Source of the DNA: Variovorax boronicumulans
GTDB taxonomy: Bacteria > Pseudomonadota > Gammaproteobacteria > Burkholderiales > Burkholderiaceae_C
NCBI RefSeq assembly: GCF_030812215.1
Contig: NZ_JAUSSG010000003.1
Location: forward strand, 186,001 to 250,000
Length of the DNA: 64,000 nt
Direction of reading: 5' to 3'
The notes beneath the pieces are model-generated. The model was not told where the DNA came from and did no database searches. It saw only the letters and a list, made by a program, of their open reading frames with translations. The stretch's first letter is position 1, and every line of letters begins with the position of its first letter. Below, piece after piece: positions 9,801-16,520 of this stretch. A program made the translations under genes and the position numbers.

Positions 9801-9893
9801 TGCCCAGACGCTGAAACTTGCCGCCAGCGCGCACGCGATGGCCGCTCGACGAGGCCAATGCCGTTTGCCAATACCGCGAATCCAGGGATTCAT
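6867..9893 (-). CDS. yjbH: GfcC-YjbH fusion, exopolysaccharide outer-membrane beta-barrel protein
   Basis: A 1008-residue protein with a Sec signal peptide (cut near AASFSVWA-Q). Residues of about 40-240 resemble the GfcC/YjbG capsule protein family, with RPGERLSTWLL and a stretch starting near LKNTLLVRI. A Pro/Ser/Thr-rich linker follows. From about 300 to the end it is YjbH-like, starting at ETGLLQTPTARMG with many alternating beta-strands expected to form an outer-membrane barrel. In Escherichia coli gfcABCD and yjbEFGH these are two separate genes, so this is a fusion. It overlaps yjbF by ATGA and is the last gene of the operon. Its role is probably secretion or assembly of an extracellular polysaccharide. 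Confidence 0.85.
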   Translation of the reverse strand: MNPWIRGIGKRHWPRRAAIACALAASFSVWAQPLDTATKIEATNDVDVRPGERLSTWLLRQPADAASPGLAWRVPQERLAQQFLKNTLLVRIESINRRTPRSEQADRLSLISWLQALPVTGRVALGIVDPRWLQAHPEEDPVLAAGQQLVAAPPNLKTIAVVRPSGELCHVAHEAGRTAWDYVAACEPRGAHDWAWVAQPDGRTARVGVAPWNSEPSDEPAPGAWIWAAPREMTDLVAASEGIIKFLATQGPSPQGDVAAGISAQSGAQQPSAPPPTITPSTTVSVRPEVAPQYNAIRTSSNDWGETGLLQTPTARMGQAGDFRTSMTHVSPYTRLNVMFQPLDWMEGGFRYTSISNVPYAASTTGQSTKDKSIDLKLRLMRESAYVPELALGFRDIGGTGLFSAEYLVANKRYGNFDFSLGIGWGYLGNSGNIRNPLTLLSSRFDRRRVSSAQGGETNFGAFFRGPAALFGGVEWRTPWEPLTVKLEYEGNNYKNEPFANNQKQRTPFNVGFEYRYSPGVAFSAGVERGNKLMVGLTLSTNVASLRASKPVDPPQPRFTPQAPQNPPGWASTAAEIEARTEWTVQRIAPQGSGVHVWITESNTVYRQARVEQIIAVLHRDSPASIKSFILHYNERGLAMHAQVVDRGEWVAEHYQAQSPAEARAASQRDYAPHQDASEDRLFLPPEKTASDNAATASAQQYTAALAPWERRTEKFTYGITPYFSQILGGPDAFMLYQIGIQATAEYRFTPSTWVNAALNWRLLDNFDKFTYTAPSNLPRVRTFQREYVTSTRVTMPVFQLTHVGRLSEDQYYSVYGGALESMFAGVGAEWLYRPWRSKFALGIDINHVRQRDFKQDFGLRDYKVNTGHATLYWDTGWNGVMTRISVGQYLAGDRGVTLDISRRFDNGVMVGVYATKTNVSAAQFGEGSFDKGIYISVPFDAFLPKSSKYSAGFAWSPLTRDGGAKLGRINPLYEMTSVRDPKAFSFAAPENKQPKAGDNILNFENAR

Positions 9894-10657
9894 GTGCCGG
9901 AACTTGCCGATCTACCGGCTGCCGGTGCGAGGGGCGTCCATTGTTCGAAGCTCATGCAGAAGTCGCTGGTGAGGCACTGCTCTGAATACACGACCTGCGG
10001 TGTTCCGGAGGCGGTCGATATGCCGAAGCGAGCCGCGGGCAGCGAGGCTGCGGATGGGCGCGACACGCTGCGCTCTTCGTACCAACGCAAGGAGGTGGGG
10101 TTCACGCCCGCGAGGGCGGTGTTTTGCGGTGGTGAGATGGGGGTTCGAACGATTTCGTCGCGAATGCCGAAGCGATAGCCTGGCATGAGATCACGCAGGC
10201 GCGTGTAGCTTTGACCCGAACCGCTTGAGGCGCTGGTTGTATCGGGAGCTGGCCACACAGGCATGCCAGTGAATCGAACGTTTCGCCAGTCGGTGCTGAG
10301 CCCGGTGGTGCCCACGAGTTGACCGTTCAGAAGCCTGACAACTTCACCGCTACCGCTGTACCAGACTTCGACAGGACCTTCGGCGCGCTGATCGATGTAG
10401 CCAAGCACCATGAAAATGGTGCGTTCGCCCACTTGTGTCCGCAGATAGCGGTACGCGGGATTGAAGTCCGGTTGTGCTGATGAGGACTCGCCTTTGTACA
10501 AAAGCCGAGCGGCATCCAGCATGGCTGAAGACCCGGAGGAACAACCGCCAACGCCCAAATAAAACGTTGCCCAAAGGCAACGTTTTAAAAGTCGCGTGGC
10601 GAAACCAACGCGCGGAGCTCTCAGCGAATGCCCTCCCATTGGGAGGGCACGCAGCAT
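9890..10657 (-). CDS. yjbF: YjbF/GfcB-family exopolysaccharide lipoprotein
   Basis: A 255-residue protein with a lipobox LGVGGC (Cys39) after a basic segment RLLKR. It is therefore predicted to be a lipid-anchored outer-membrane protein. The body (GERTIFMVLGYID, EVWYSGSGEVVRLLNG) matches the YjbF/GfcB family, a partner of YjbG/YjbH in group 4 capsule and colanic-acid-like systems. The ATG directly abuts the upstream stop (TAAATG), which supports this start despite a long n-region. Two hairpins lie in its first 33 codons, one terminator-like. It overlaps yjbH by 4 bases. Confidence 0.82.
   Translation of the reverse strand: MLRALPMGGHSLRAPRVGFATRLLKRCLWATFYLGVGGCSSGSSAMLDAARLLYKGESSSAQPDFNPAYRYLRTQVGERTIFMVLGYIDQRAEGPVEVWYSGSGEVVRLLNGQLVGTTGLSTDWRNVRFTGMPVWPAPDTTSASSGSGQSYTRLRDLMPGYRFGIRDEIVRTPISPPQNTALAGVNPTSLRWYEERSVSRPSAASLPAARFGISTASGTPQVVYSEQCLTSDFCMSFEQWTPLAPAAGRSASSGT
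10560..10587 (-). terminator. terminator-like hairpin inside the yjbF signal-peptide codons
   Basis: A perfect 12-bp inverted repeat (core CGTTGCC/GGCAACG) with a 4-base loop. Read on the - strand, the core is followed by TTTTATTT, which is the layout of a Rho-independent terminator. It lies 70-100 bases downstream of the yjbE-like stop, inside codons for about residues 24-33 of YjbF, so it could attenuate transcription of yjbF and yjbH relative to yjbE. Confidence 0.6.
10629..10649 (-). repeat. 9-bp hairpin at the 5' end of yjbF
   Basis: The arms TGCCCTCCC (10629-10637) and GGGAGGGCA (10641-10649) flank a 3-base loop. In the transcript it sits 8 bases after the yjbF ATG and just after the yjbE-like stop. 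It could protect the 3' end of the yjbE-like message or tune translation of yjbF. Confidence 0.5.
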
Positions 10658-10939
10658 TTAACGCGTGCCGGTGGTGCCTGTGCCCGTACCGGGGATGATG
10701 ACGAAGCCACCACCGCCGTTGCCACCGTTGCTGCTGGCGACTGCCACCAGCAAGGCGGTGCTACCTGCAACAGCACCCCATTGGCCGGGGGTCAGACCGC
10801 CGGTCGTTGCGGCGGTTGCGCCAGCTGCGCCAGCGGGTGCGGGCGTGGTGTTGCTGGTAGGAGCGGGTGCCGGAGCCTGTGCAAATGCCGACGAAATTGC
10901 CAGCGAAGCAAGGGCGGCGGCGAGCTTGATCATCTTCAT
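10658..10939 (-). CDS. yjbE: small secreted YjbE/GfcA-like protein
   Basis: A 93-residue protein with a clear signal peptide (MKMIKLAAALASLAISSAFA-Q). A Pro/Ala/Thr-rich stretch, one hydrophobic glycine/alanine segment (WGAVAGSTALLVAVASS) and a glycine-rich tail ending GTGTGTTGTR follow. Low-complexity small proteins of this kind lead the yjbEFGH and gfcABCD operons. The ATG at 10939 has a GAGGA ribosome-binding site that overlaps the stop of the upstream regulator gene 10 bases away, so the two are probably co-transcribed. The assignment to YjbE/GfcA rests on composition and operon position more than on conserved residues. Confidence 0.7.
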   Translation of the reverse strand: MKMIKLAAALASLAISSAFAQAPAPAPTSNTTPAPAGAAGATAATTGGLTPGQWGAVAGSTALLVAVASSNGGNGGGGFVIIPGTGTGTTGTR

Positions 10940-10949
10940 GGAAGTCCTC

Positions 10950-11789
10950 TCAAATTTCTTTGTGACCGAGGGTAGCACGCCGCACAAGTGCGCCGCAACC
11001 CATTTCTCTCTCGTAGACGTGTGCGAATGTGTAGCTTTTCGAGGTTGTTGAACTCTCATTCATTGGCTTTTCCTGCGGCACGGGGGGCGCCTGGATTTCC
11101 TCTTGTGCCGAGACCGCCTCGAGCCGATAGCCGAGTCCGCGCAGAGCAGCCAGCAGAAAGCCGTTCGCCGGGCGCAGATCGAGCTTGGCCCTCACGCGCG
11201 ACAGATGTGTGTCCAGCGATCGTGAGAGCGCCTCGAAATCGGCGCCCCAGATCGCTTGGTACAAGTGCTCGCGCGACAGCAGGCGCCCGGTGTTCTGAAA
11301 GAGAAAGAGCGCCAGGTCGTACTCGCGGTTTCTCAGTTCGACCCGCACCCCGTTGAGCTTGACGGTGCGCCACGCCGGAAGGAACTGGTAGGGCCCAAAC
11401 ACCAGCTGGGGCTCGTGCAGCGCGGGATACGACCGGCGCAGCAGCCCGCCGATGCGCGCTTCGAGCTCCGCTTCGGAGATGGGCGAGATCAGGAAATCGT
11501 CGGCACCGGCATGCAGGCTCATCGCCATGTCCGCGGCGTCGGCGCTGTGCGTCGTGAAGAGAATCGGGAGGCGGTTGCCAGCCTCCCGGCGCAGCGCTTT
11601 CACCAGCGCTGGACTGTCGAGGCCGGACAGGCGCCAGTGAAAGATCAGCAGATCGAACCGCTGCGCCTGCACGGCCTGCAGCAGCAAGGCCCCATCCGTG
11701 TATTCGTGGCATTCATGGCCGAGGTTCGTGGCGGTGCGGGTAACCAGTCGCAGCTGATCCCGCTCGTTGTCGAGTATTGCGATGCGCAT
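10950..11789 (-). CDS. OmpR-family regulator with degenerate receiver domain
   Basis: A 279-residue protein with an N-terminal receiver-like domain (1-120) and a winged-helix DNA-binding domain (RNREYDLALFLF, SREHLYQAIWG, HLSRVRAKL, GLGYRLEAV). The usual phospho-accepting Asp is replaced by His51 (LLIFHWRL), and the conserved Lys before Pro is Ser102 (LISPIS). Normal aspartate phosphorylation is therefore unlikely. A tail of about 40 residues follows the winged helix. The start at 11789 (MRIAILDNERD) matches the receiver fold, although the frame is open upstream. It heads the yjbEFGH-like operon and probably regulates it. No sensor kinase is adjacent. Confidence 0.85.
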   Translation of the reverse strand: MRIAILDNERDQLRLVTRTATNLGHECHEYTDGALLLQAVQAQRFDLLIFHWRLSGLDSPALVKALRREAGNRLPILFTTHSADAADMAMSLHAGADDFLISPISEAELEARIGGLLRRSYPALHEPQLVFGPYQFLPAWRTVKLNGVRVELRNREYDLALFLFQNTGRLLSREHLYQAIWGADFEALSRSLDTHLSRVRAKLDLRPANGFLLAALRGLGYRLEAVSAQEEIQAPPVPQEKPMNESSTTSKSYTFAHVYEREMGCGALVRRATLGHKEI

Positions 11790-11928
11790 TCCGTCCCTTT
11801 GCTTTACGCGCTTCTTGCGAAGGCGTGCCTCATCTTGGACGAAGCGGCCGCCGACGGCAATGCCTGCAAGCTTGAAAGCGAGGGAATAGCGCCCTATAGC
11901 CGCGATTTGGTCGATGTTGGCGACTGTA

Positions 11929-11943
11929 TGGAACACAGTTCCA
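11929..11943. promoter_or_regulatory. palindrome upstream of the atypical regulator
   Basis: TGGAAC-aca-GTTCCA is a perfect 6+6 inverted repeat about 140 bases upstream of the regulator start, in the only gap before the exopolysaccharide operon. It is a candidate operator. A possible -10-like TATAGG on the - strand lies between it and the gene. Confidence 0.35.
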
Positions 11944-11972
11944 TTGAAATCGCGGAAAAGACCTTGCGGAAC

Positions 11973-12374
11973 TCAGAGCCAGTTGCCGCTCTGCGGCATC
12001 TGTACCTTCTCGGCCGGATCGTCGCTGGTAACGAACGAGCCGATGACGATGCTCAAGAGCGAGATGAAGATGCTTGCGAAGAGCGCGGTCCAGAAACCCG
12101 AGACCTTGAAGCCCTTCACCAGTGCGGCCACCAGCAGGATCATCAGCGCATTGATGACCAGCAGGAAGAGGCCGAAGGTCACCAGCGTCAGCGGCAGCGT
12201 GAGCACGATCAGCAGCGGCTTCACGACCGCGTTGGCCAGCCCGAGCAGCAAGGCCGAGATCACCAGCGCCCCGGTGCCATCGAACTTGAGCCCGCGAAAG
12301 AGAAGGCTGGCGACCCAGAGCGAGACGGCGGTGATGGCCCAGTGGACGAGGAAGGGGGTGATGTTGTTCAGCAT
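11973..12374 (-). CDS. phage-holin-like four-helix membrane protein (PF04020 type)
   Basis: A 133-residue protein with four hydrophobic helices and short polar loops. The segments RGLKFDG near residue 27 and ALLLGLANAVVKPLL near 41 are typical of the phage_holin_4_2/YvlD family. These are small chromosomal inner-membrane proteins of unclear role, not true phage holins. It overlaps the end of the upstream VOC gene by 7 bases, so the two are likely co-transcribed. Nothing else suggests a prophage here. Confidence 0.8.
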   Translation of the reverse strand: MLNNITPFLVHWAITAVSLWVASLLFRGLKFDGTGALVISALLLGLANAVVKPLLIVLTLPLTLVTFGLFLLVINALMILLVAALVKGFKVSGFWTALFASIFISLLSIVIGSFVTSDDPAEKVQMPQSGNWL

Positions 12375-12769
12375 GTGATCGGTGGTGTGTGGCAGCAGAC
12401 GCAGAGTTTGTTTCCGTCCGGATCGCGCAAATACGCGCCATAGTAGTCCGGGTGGTAGTGCGGCCGGATTCCGGGCGGGCCTTCACAACTGCCGCCGTTG
12501 GCCAGCGCAGCGGCGTGCGCGCGGTCCACGGTGGCGCGGTCGGCCGCCAGCAGCGCCACCATCTGGCCGTTGCCGTTCGTGGCCTCCCGGCCGTCGAAGG
12601 GCGCGCCGACCAGGAACAGGGGACGCGGTGCATCGGGGCTTTGCCAGCCGGCCCATGGTTTCGTGTCGTCGCGAAAGCGCAGCTTCAGGCGCAGCTCGCC
12701 CATAAGCGCTGTGTAGAAGCCGAAGGCGCGCGCGAAGTCGGTCACGCCGACGAAAACATGGGAGAGCAT
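12368..12769 (-). CDS. VOC-family (glyoxalase/dioxygenase-fold) protein
   Basis: A 133-residue protein beginning MLSHVFVGVTDFARAFGFY, with the paired beta-alpha-beta-beta-beta layout of the vicinal oxygen chelate superfamily. It ends in the family hallmark YLRDPDGNKLCVCCH, where the Asp-Pro-Asp-Gly-Asn turn precedes the last strand. The start at 12769 is chosen because the first beta-strand begins there, although the frame is open 11 codons upstream. Substrate cannot be told; relatives include glyoxalases and fosfomycin or bleomycin resistance proteins. It is probably in one transcript with the holin-like gene. Confidence 0.82.
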   Translation of the reverse strand: MLSHVFVGVTDFARAFGFYTALMGELRLKLRFRDDTKPWAGWQSPDAPRPLFLVGAPFDGREATNGNGQMVALLAADRATVDRAHAAALANGGSCEGPPGIRPHYHPDYYGAYLRDPDGNKLCVCCHTPPITC

Positions 12770-12945
12770 GCGGGTGGGTTCCTTCTTGTTCGGTGAATCC
12801 ACGGATCTCTGCGGATTATGGCGACCGGTCTTCTGCGGTTACCTTGGGAAACATTGGATGGCAGCCCGTTAATATCGCCATCTCTCGGAGCCCCTGCATG
12901 GGGTCCATCTTCAATTGCCGGATAAGAACAAGGGGCCTGTGCCAT

Positions 12946-14361
12946 ATGGCCAATCCGTCGATCGCGAGCTTGACACCTGCACCGGCTTCGGCCGATGAGG
13001 CCGAATCGTGGGTGCGTGGTGAGCTGATCCGCAGCTTGATGCGCTCTTCGCGCAGCTCTTACATCGTTTCTGTTGCGCTCATACCGGCCATGGTCGGGCT
13101 GAGCTGGGCCGAAGTGCCGCGCTGGGAGTTGCTCACGTGGCTCATGGCCGGCGTCATCGCCACGATCTGCCGGGCCTGGGGCTCGCACGTCTATACGGTG
13201 CGCTATGCCGGCCGGAGCTCCGCGGCGCAGCAGCAGTTCACCGAGCGCTACGGCTTCATCTGGAGCACCACCGCGGTGGTGTGGGGATCGTCGATCCTGC
13301 TGTTCTTCGAGCGCACGCCGCAGGTGAACCAGTTCATGAGCTGGCTGATCGTGGCCGGGGTGGCTACGTTTCCGCTCAACGGGCTCGCGCTGCATCCGCC
13401 GCTGCTCAAGCGCTACGTCAACACGCTCTTCATCACGATGCTGGGGGCGGTGGTGATCCGGCTTGTGAGCATCAATCTGCACCAGCCGCAGTTCCACTAC
13501 GGCTACCTGATGCCGATCCTGCCGATGCTGCACTGGTTCCTGCTGCTGCGCGCGGGACGCCACATCCATGAGACGGCGCGCAACAGCCTGGAGCTCCTGT
13601 TCCACAACCACATCCTGATCAAGTCGCTCACCCAGCAGCGGCAGGCGGCGGTGTCGGCGGTAGCGATGAAGAACCGCTTCCTGGCCAGCGCCGCGCACGA
13701 CATGCGCCAACCGGTGCTGGCACTTTCGCTGTACGCCGACTGGCTGCGCAACGAGCCCGAGCTGGTGCTGGAGCTCGCGCCGAAGATCGTGCGCGCCACG
13801 CATGCGGTGAATGCGTTGTTCGACTCGATGTTCGACTTGGCGCGTATCGACTCGGGGCAGGTGCGGCTGCACATCGAGCGTGTCGACGTGCCCGAGTTGC
13901 TGCACGACCTGGAGCTGCAATACCGCCCGGTGGCCGAGAGCCGCGGCCTCGACTTCCGCGTGCACGTGACCGAGGGCTCCTTTCTCACCGACCCGATCCG
14001 CGTGCGCCGCATGATCGGCAACCTGCTGGCCAACGCCATCAAATACACGACCGAAGGCGGCGTGCTGCTGGCTGCGCGGCAGACGCGCGACGGCATGCGC
14101 GTGGAGGTGTGGGACACCGGCATCGGCATCGCGCCCGAGCACCTGCGCGATGTCTTCCTGGAGTTCTACAAGGTGGCCGACCATGCCGGTACGTCCGACG
14201 GCTTCGGCCTCGGCCTGGCCATCGTCGCGCGGCTTTCGCACGTGTTGGGGCACCCGATCAGCGTGCGCTCGCGGCTGGGCAGCGGCAGCGTGTTCCGCGT
14301 GGCGCTGCACGACGCCGACGAGGCGGTGGCACAGGCGCGCGTGAGCGCCTCCGGGGGCTGA
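12946..14361 (+). CDS. membrane sensor histidine kinase
   Basis: A 471-residue protein with six predicted membrane helices in the first 200 residues and no obvious periplasmic sensor domain, so it may sense a membrane or intramembrane signal. The kinase core has the H box HDMRQP (His251), the N box NLLANAIKYT, the G1 box DTGIGIAP and the G2 box GFGLGLAI. The ATG at 12946 is preceded by a weak AAGGGG sequence. Earlier in-frame starts exist, but they would add residues without family character. It converges on a NarL-type regulator gene, its likely partner. Confidence 0.85.
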   Translation: MANPSIASLTPAPASADEAESWVRGELIRSLMRSSRSSYIVSVALIPAMVGLSWAEVPRWELLTWLMAGVIATICRAWGSHVYTVRYAGRSSAAQQQFTERYGFIWSTTAVVWGSSILLFFERTPQVNQFMSWLIVAGVATFPLNGLALHPPLLKRYVNTLFITMLGAVVIRLVSINLHQPQFHYGYLMPILPMLHWFLLLRAGRHIHETARNSLELLFHNHILIKSLTQQRQAAVSAVAMKNRFLASAAHDMRQPVLALSLYADWLRNEPELVLELAPKIVRATHAVNALFDSMFDLARIDSGQVRLHIERVDVPELLHDLELQYRPVAESRGLDFRVHVTEGSFLTDPIRVRRMIGNLLANAIKYTTEGGVLLAARQTRDGMRVEVWDTGIGIAPEHLRDVFLEFYKVADHAGTSDGFGLGLAIVARLSHVLGHPISVRSRLGSGSVFRVALHDADEAVAQARVSASGG

Positions 14362-14375
14362 GAAGTCCCGAGAAA

Positions 14376-14398
14376 AAACCGCGCACAAGGCGCGGTTT
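14376..14398 (-). terminator. bidirectional terminator between kinase and regulator genes
   Basis: A perfect 8-bp stem AAACCGCG/CGCGGTTT has a 7-base loop. The preceding A-run on the + strand gives TTTTTT after the stem on the - strand, so it best serves the - strand regulator gene. The two convergent genes probably share it. Confidence 0.8.
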
Positions 14399-14504
14399 CA
14401 TTTCAGGAACACCGCGGAACCGGCTTTGCCGGGCCGCAGGTGTTGCCCCCGGTAGGGGGTTGGAGTAGCGACACGAAGTGCGCGAAGCCTGGGGGCGAGC
14501 CCAG

Positions 14505-15101
14505 TTATCCCGACAGGAGGCCGTTGGTGCGGGCGTAATGAAGCGCCTGTGTGCGGCTCTTCACACCAAGCCGGCGGAACAGGCGCCACAGGTGAACCTT
14601 CACCGTGTGCTCGCTGATCTCCAGGTCGGTCGCAATGTCGCGATTGCTCATGCCCTTGTCGAGCATGGCGATCAGCTGCGTCTGGCGCTTGGAGAGCTTG
14701 CTGCTCGCGAGCGGCGGCTCGTCGGCCTCTTCGGAGCCCGCCATCAGCAGGCCGCGCAAGGCGGCTGCCAATTCATTGGAACTGGCCGACTTCTCGATGT
14801 AGGTGTCGGCACCCGCTTCGATGCAGGCGTCTTCCATGTCCGCGGCCGGTGCCGCCGAATACACGGCGATCGGCACGTTGGGGTAGACCTGCTTGACCGC
14901 GATCACGCCCGAGACGCCATTCGTGTCCGGAAGCTTCAGGTCCAGGCAAAAGAGGGTGGGCGCGCCACGCTGCTGCACCGAGCTCGCGAGCTTGTCGAGC
15001 CGCTCGAGCTCGACGATGTTCTCGGCGGGTCGCAGGCGTCGCAACACCATCACGATCGCGTCGCGCATCAGGGGGTGGTCGTCGATGACATAAATGCTCA
15101 T
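14505..15101 (-). CDS. NarL/FixJ-family response regulator
   Basis: A 198-residue protein with a receiver domain (acidic pair Asp7-Asp8, phospho-acceptor Asp54 in CLDLKLPD, Lys in YIEKSAS) and a C-terminal LuxR-type helix-turn-helix (LSKRQTQLIAMLDKGMSNRD, then EHTVKVHLWRLFRRLGVKSR). The ATG at 15101 follows AAGGAAG with good spacing. It faces the histidine kinase gene tail to tail across a shared terminator, which suggests a two-component pair. Its targets are not evident. Confidence 0.9.
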   Translation of the reverse strand: MSIYVIDDHPLMRDAIVMVLRRLRPAENIVELERLDKLASSVQQRGAPTLFCLDLKLPDTNGVSGVIAVKQVYPNVPIAVYSAAPAADMEDACIEAGADTYIEKSASSNELAAALRGLLMAGSEEADEPPLASSKLSKRQTQLIAMLDKGMSNRDIATDLEISEHTVKVHLWRLFRRLGVKSRTQALHYARTNGLLSG

Positions 15102-15176
15102 GTTTTCTTCCTTTGTGATCGCACCGTCTTCTCTCGTCTCGCTCACCGGCGGATAAGCCGATGGGCCCTTGCCGGT

Positions 15177-16508
15177 TCAACTTCCATCTGTGGTGGTCGT
15201 TGCTTCCGCCAATGCCTCCAGCGCCTCTGTCACGGCGCGTGTTTGTTCTGTGTCGATGGGCTCGATCTGCGCAGCCACCGCGGCCAGCGCCGCACCGCGC
15301 TCGGCCTGCAAGACCGCGATGGTACGGCCCGCTTCCTGCGGCGATGCAAATCCACGGCTCTGCAGCAGGGTTTCGCCGCGCGCATCGAGCAGCTTGAAAT
15401 AGAAAAGCCCGTCGCCGCGTTCGCGGTACTGCTTGAAGCTGGGCTTGGCGACCTTGGCCGCCTTGGCGCTGCCCTTGTCGCGGCCCGCCGCGAGGTTGCG
15501 CAGGCCCACCGCATGGCGCAGGCGCGCCATGAAGGGCTGCGACAGCGCGCTGGCCTTCTCGGCGCCGATGAGCAAGATGCGCTCGATCTCCGCCGGGTCG
15601 CTCATCAGCGCCTCGTAGCGCTTTCGCAGCGGTGCCACTTCGACTTCGATCCGCTCGAACAGCAGTTGCTTGGCGTCGCCCCAGCCGATGCCGTCGGCGT
15701 AGGCCTTGCGCAGCATCTCGGTCTCGTCGGCATCGGCAAAGGCCTGGTAGATCTGGAAGAGCGCGGAGCCTTCGGTTTCCTTGGGCTCGCCGGGGGGGCG
15801 CGAGTCGGTCACGATGCTGGCGATCTGCTTTTGCAGGTACGCGCGCGATGCGAACAGCGGGATCGTGTTGCCGTAGCTCTTGCTCATCTTGCGGCCGTCG
15901 AGGCCGGGCAGGGTGGCGACGGCGTCGTCGATCTCGGCCTCAGGCAGCGTGAAGTGCTCACCGTACTGGTGGTTGAAGCGCTGCGCCATGTCGCGCGCCA
16001 TCTCGATGTGCTGCACCTGGTCGCGGCCCACGGGCACCTTGTGGGCGTTGAACATCAGGATGTCCGCGCCCATCAGCACCGGGTACATGAAGAGGCCGGC
16101 GGTCACGTCGGCGTCCGGGTCCTCGCCCTTGGCGATGTTCTTGTCGAGCTGGGCCTTGTAGGCATGGGCGCGGTTGAGCACGCCCTTGCCGGTGACGCAG
16201 GTGAGGAACCAGGTGAGCTCGGGAATCGCGGCGATGTCCGACTGGCGGTAGAAGGTCACGCGTTCGGGGTCGAGCCCGCAGGCGAGCCAGCTGGCGGCGA
16301 TCTCGAGCGTGGAGCGCTGGATCACAGCCGGGTCCTGCACCTTGATGAGCGCGTGGTAGTCGGCCAGGAAAAAGAAGCTCTCGACACCGGGCGCGACGCT
16401 CTGCCGCACCGAGTGGCGGATCGAGCCGACGTAGTTGCCGAGGTGGGGCGTGCCCGACGGGGTGATCCCGGTCAGGACGCGCAGGGGAGCGGAAGAAGAC
16501 GAGGCCAT
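15177..16508 (-). CDS. trpS: tryptophan--tRNA ligase with C-terminal extension
   Basis: A 443-residue class I aminoacyl-tRNA synthetase that charges tRNA-Trp. The HIGH-like motif is SGTPHLGNY near residue 20, and the KMSKS loop is intact (GRKMSKS). The catalytic part ends near residue 340, the usual TrpRS length. A further 100 residues follow, containing YRERGDGLFYFKLLDARGE, which resembles the DUF1508/YegP beta-beta-alpha module. This extension is not found in short bacterial TrpRS. The gene is followed closely by the upstream M50 protease gene on the same strand. Confidence 0.95.
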   Translation of the reverse strand: MASSSSAPLRVLTGITPSGTPHLGNYVGSIRHSVRQSVAPGVESFFFLADYHALIKVQDPAVIQRSTLEIAASWLACGLDPERVTFYRQSDIAAIPELTWFLTCVTGKGVLNRAHAYKAQLDKNIAKGEDPDADVTAGLFMYPVLMGADILMFNAHKVPVGRDQVQHIEMARDMAQRFNHQYGEHFTLPEAEIDDAVATLPGLDGRKMSKSYGNTIPLFASRAYLQKQIASIVTDSRPPGEPKETEGSALFQIYQAFADADETEMLRKAYADGIGWGDAKQLLFERIEVEVAPLRKRYEALMSDPAEIERILLIGAEKASALSQPFMARLRHAVGLRNLAAGRDKGSAKAAKVAKPSFKQYRERGDGLFYFKLLDARGETLLQSRGFASPQEAGRTIAVLQAERGAALAAVAAQIEPIDTEQTRAVTEALEALAEATTTTDGS

Positions 16509-16520
16509 GGAGCGACAGAC

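Noticed and set aside
7122..10178. Long open frame (over 1000 codons) on the + strand, opposite yjbH and yjbF
   Set aside because: It is antisense to genes with clear family motifs, and its predicted protein is rich in Arg, Ala, Gly and His without domains. Long antisense frames are usual in GC-rich coding DNA.
11973..12374. Prophage remnant suggested by the holin-like protein
   Set aside because: This family is widespread in chromosomes as small membrane proteins, and no phage genes, integrase or att repeats are nearby.
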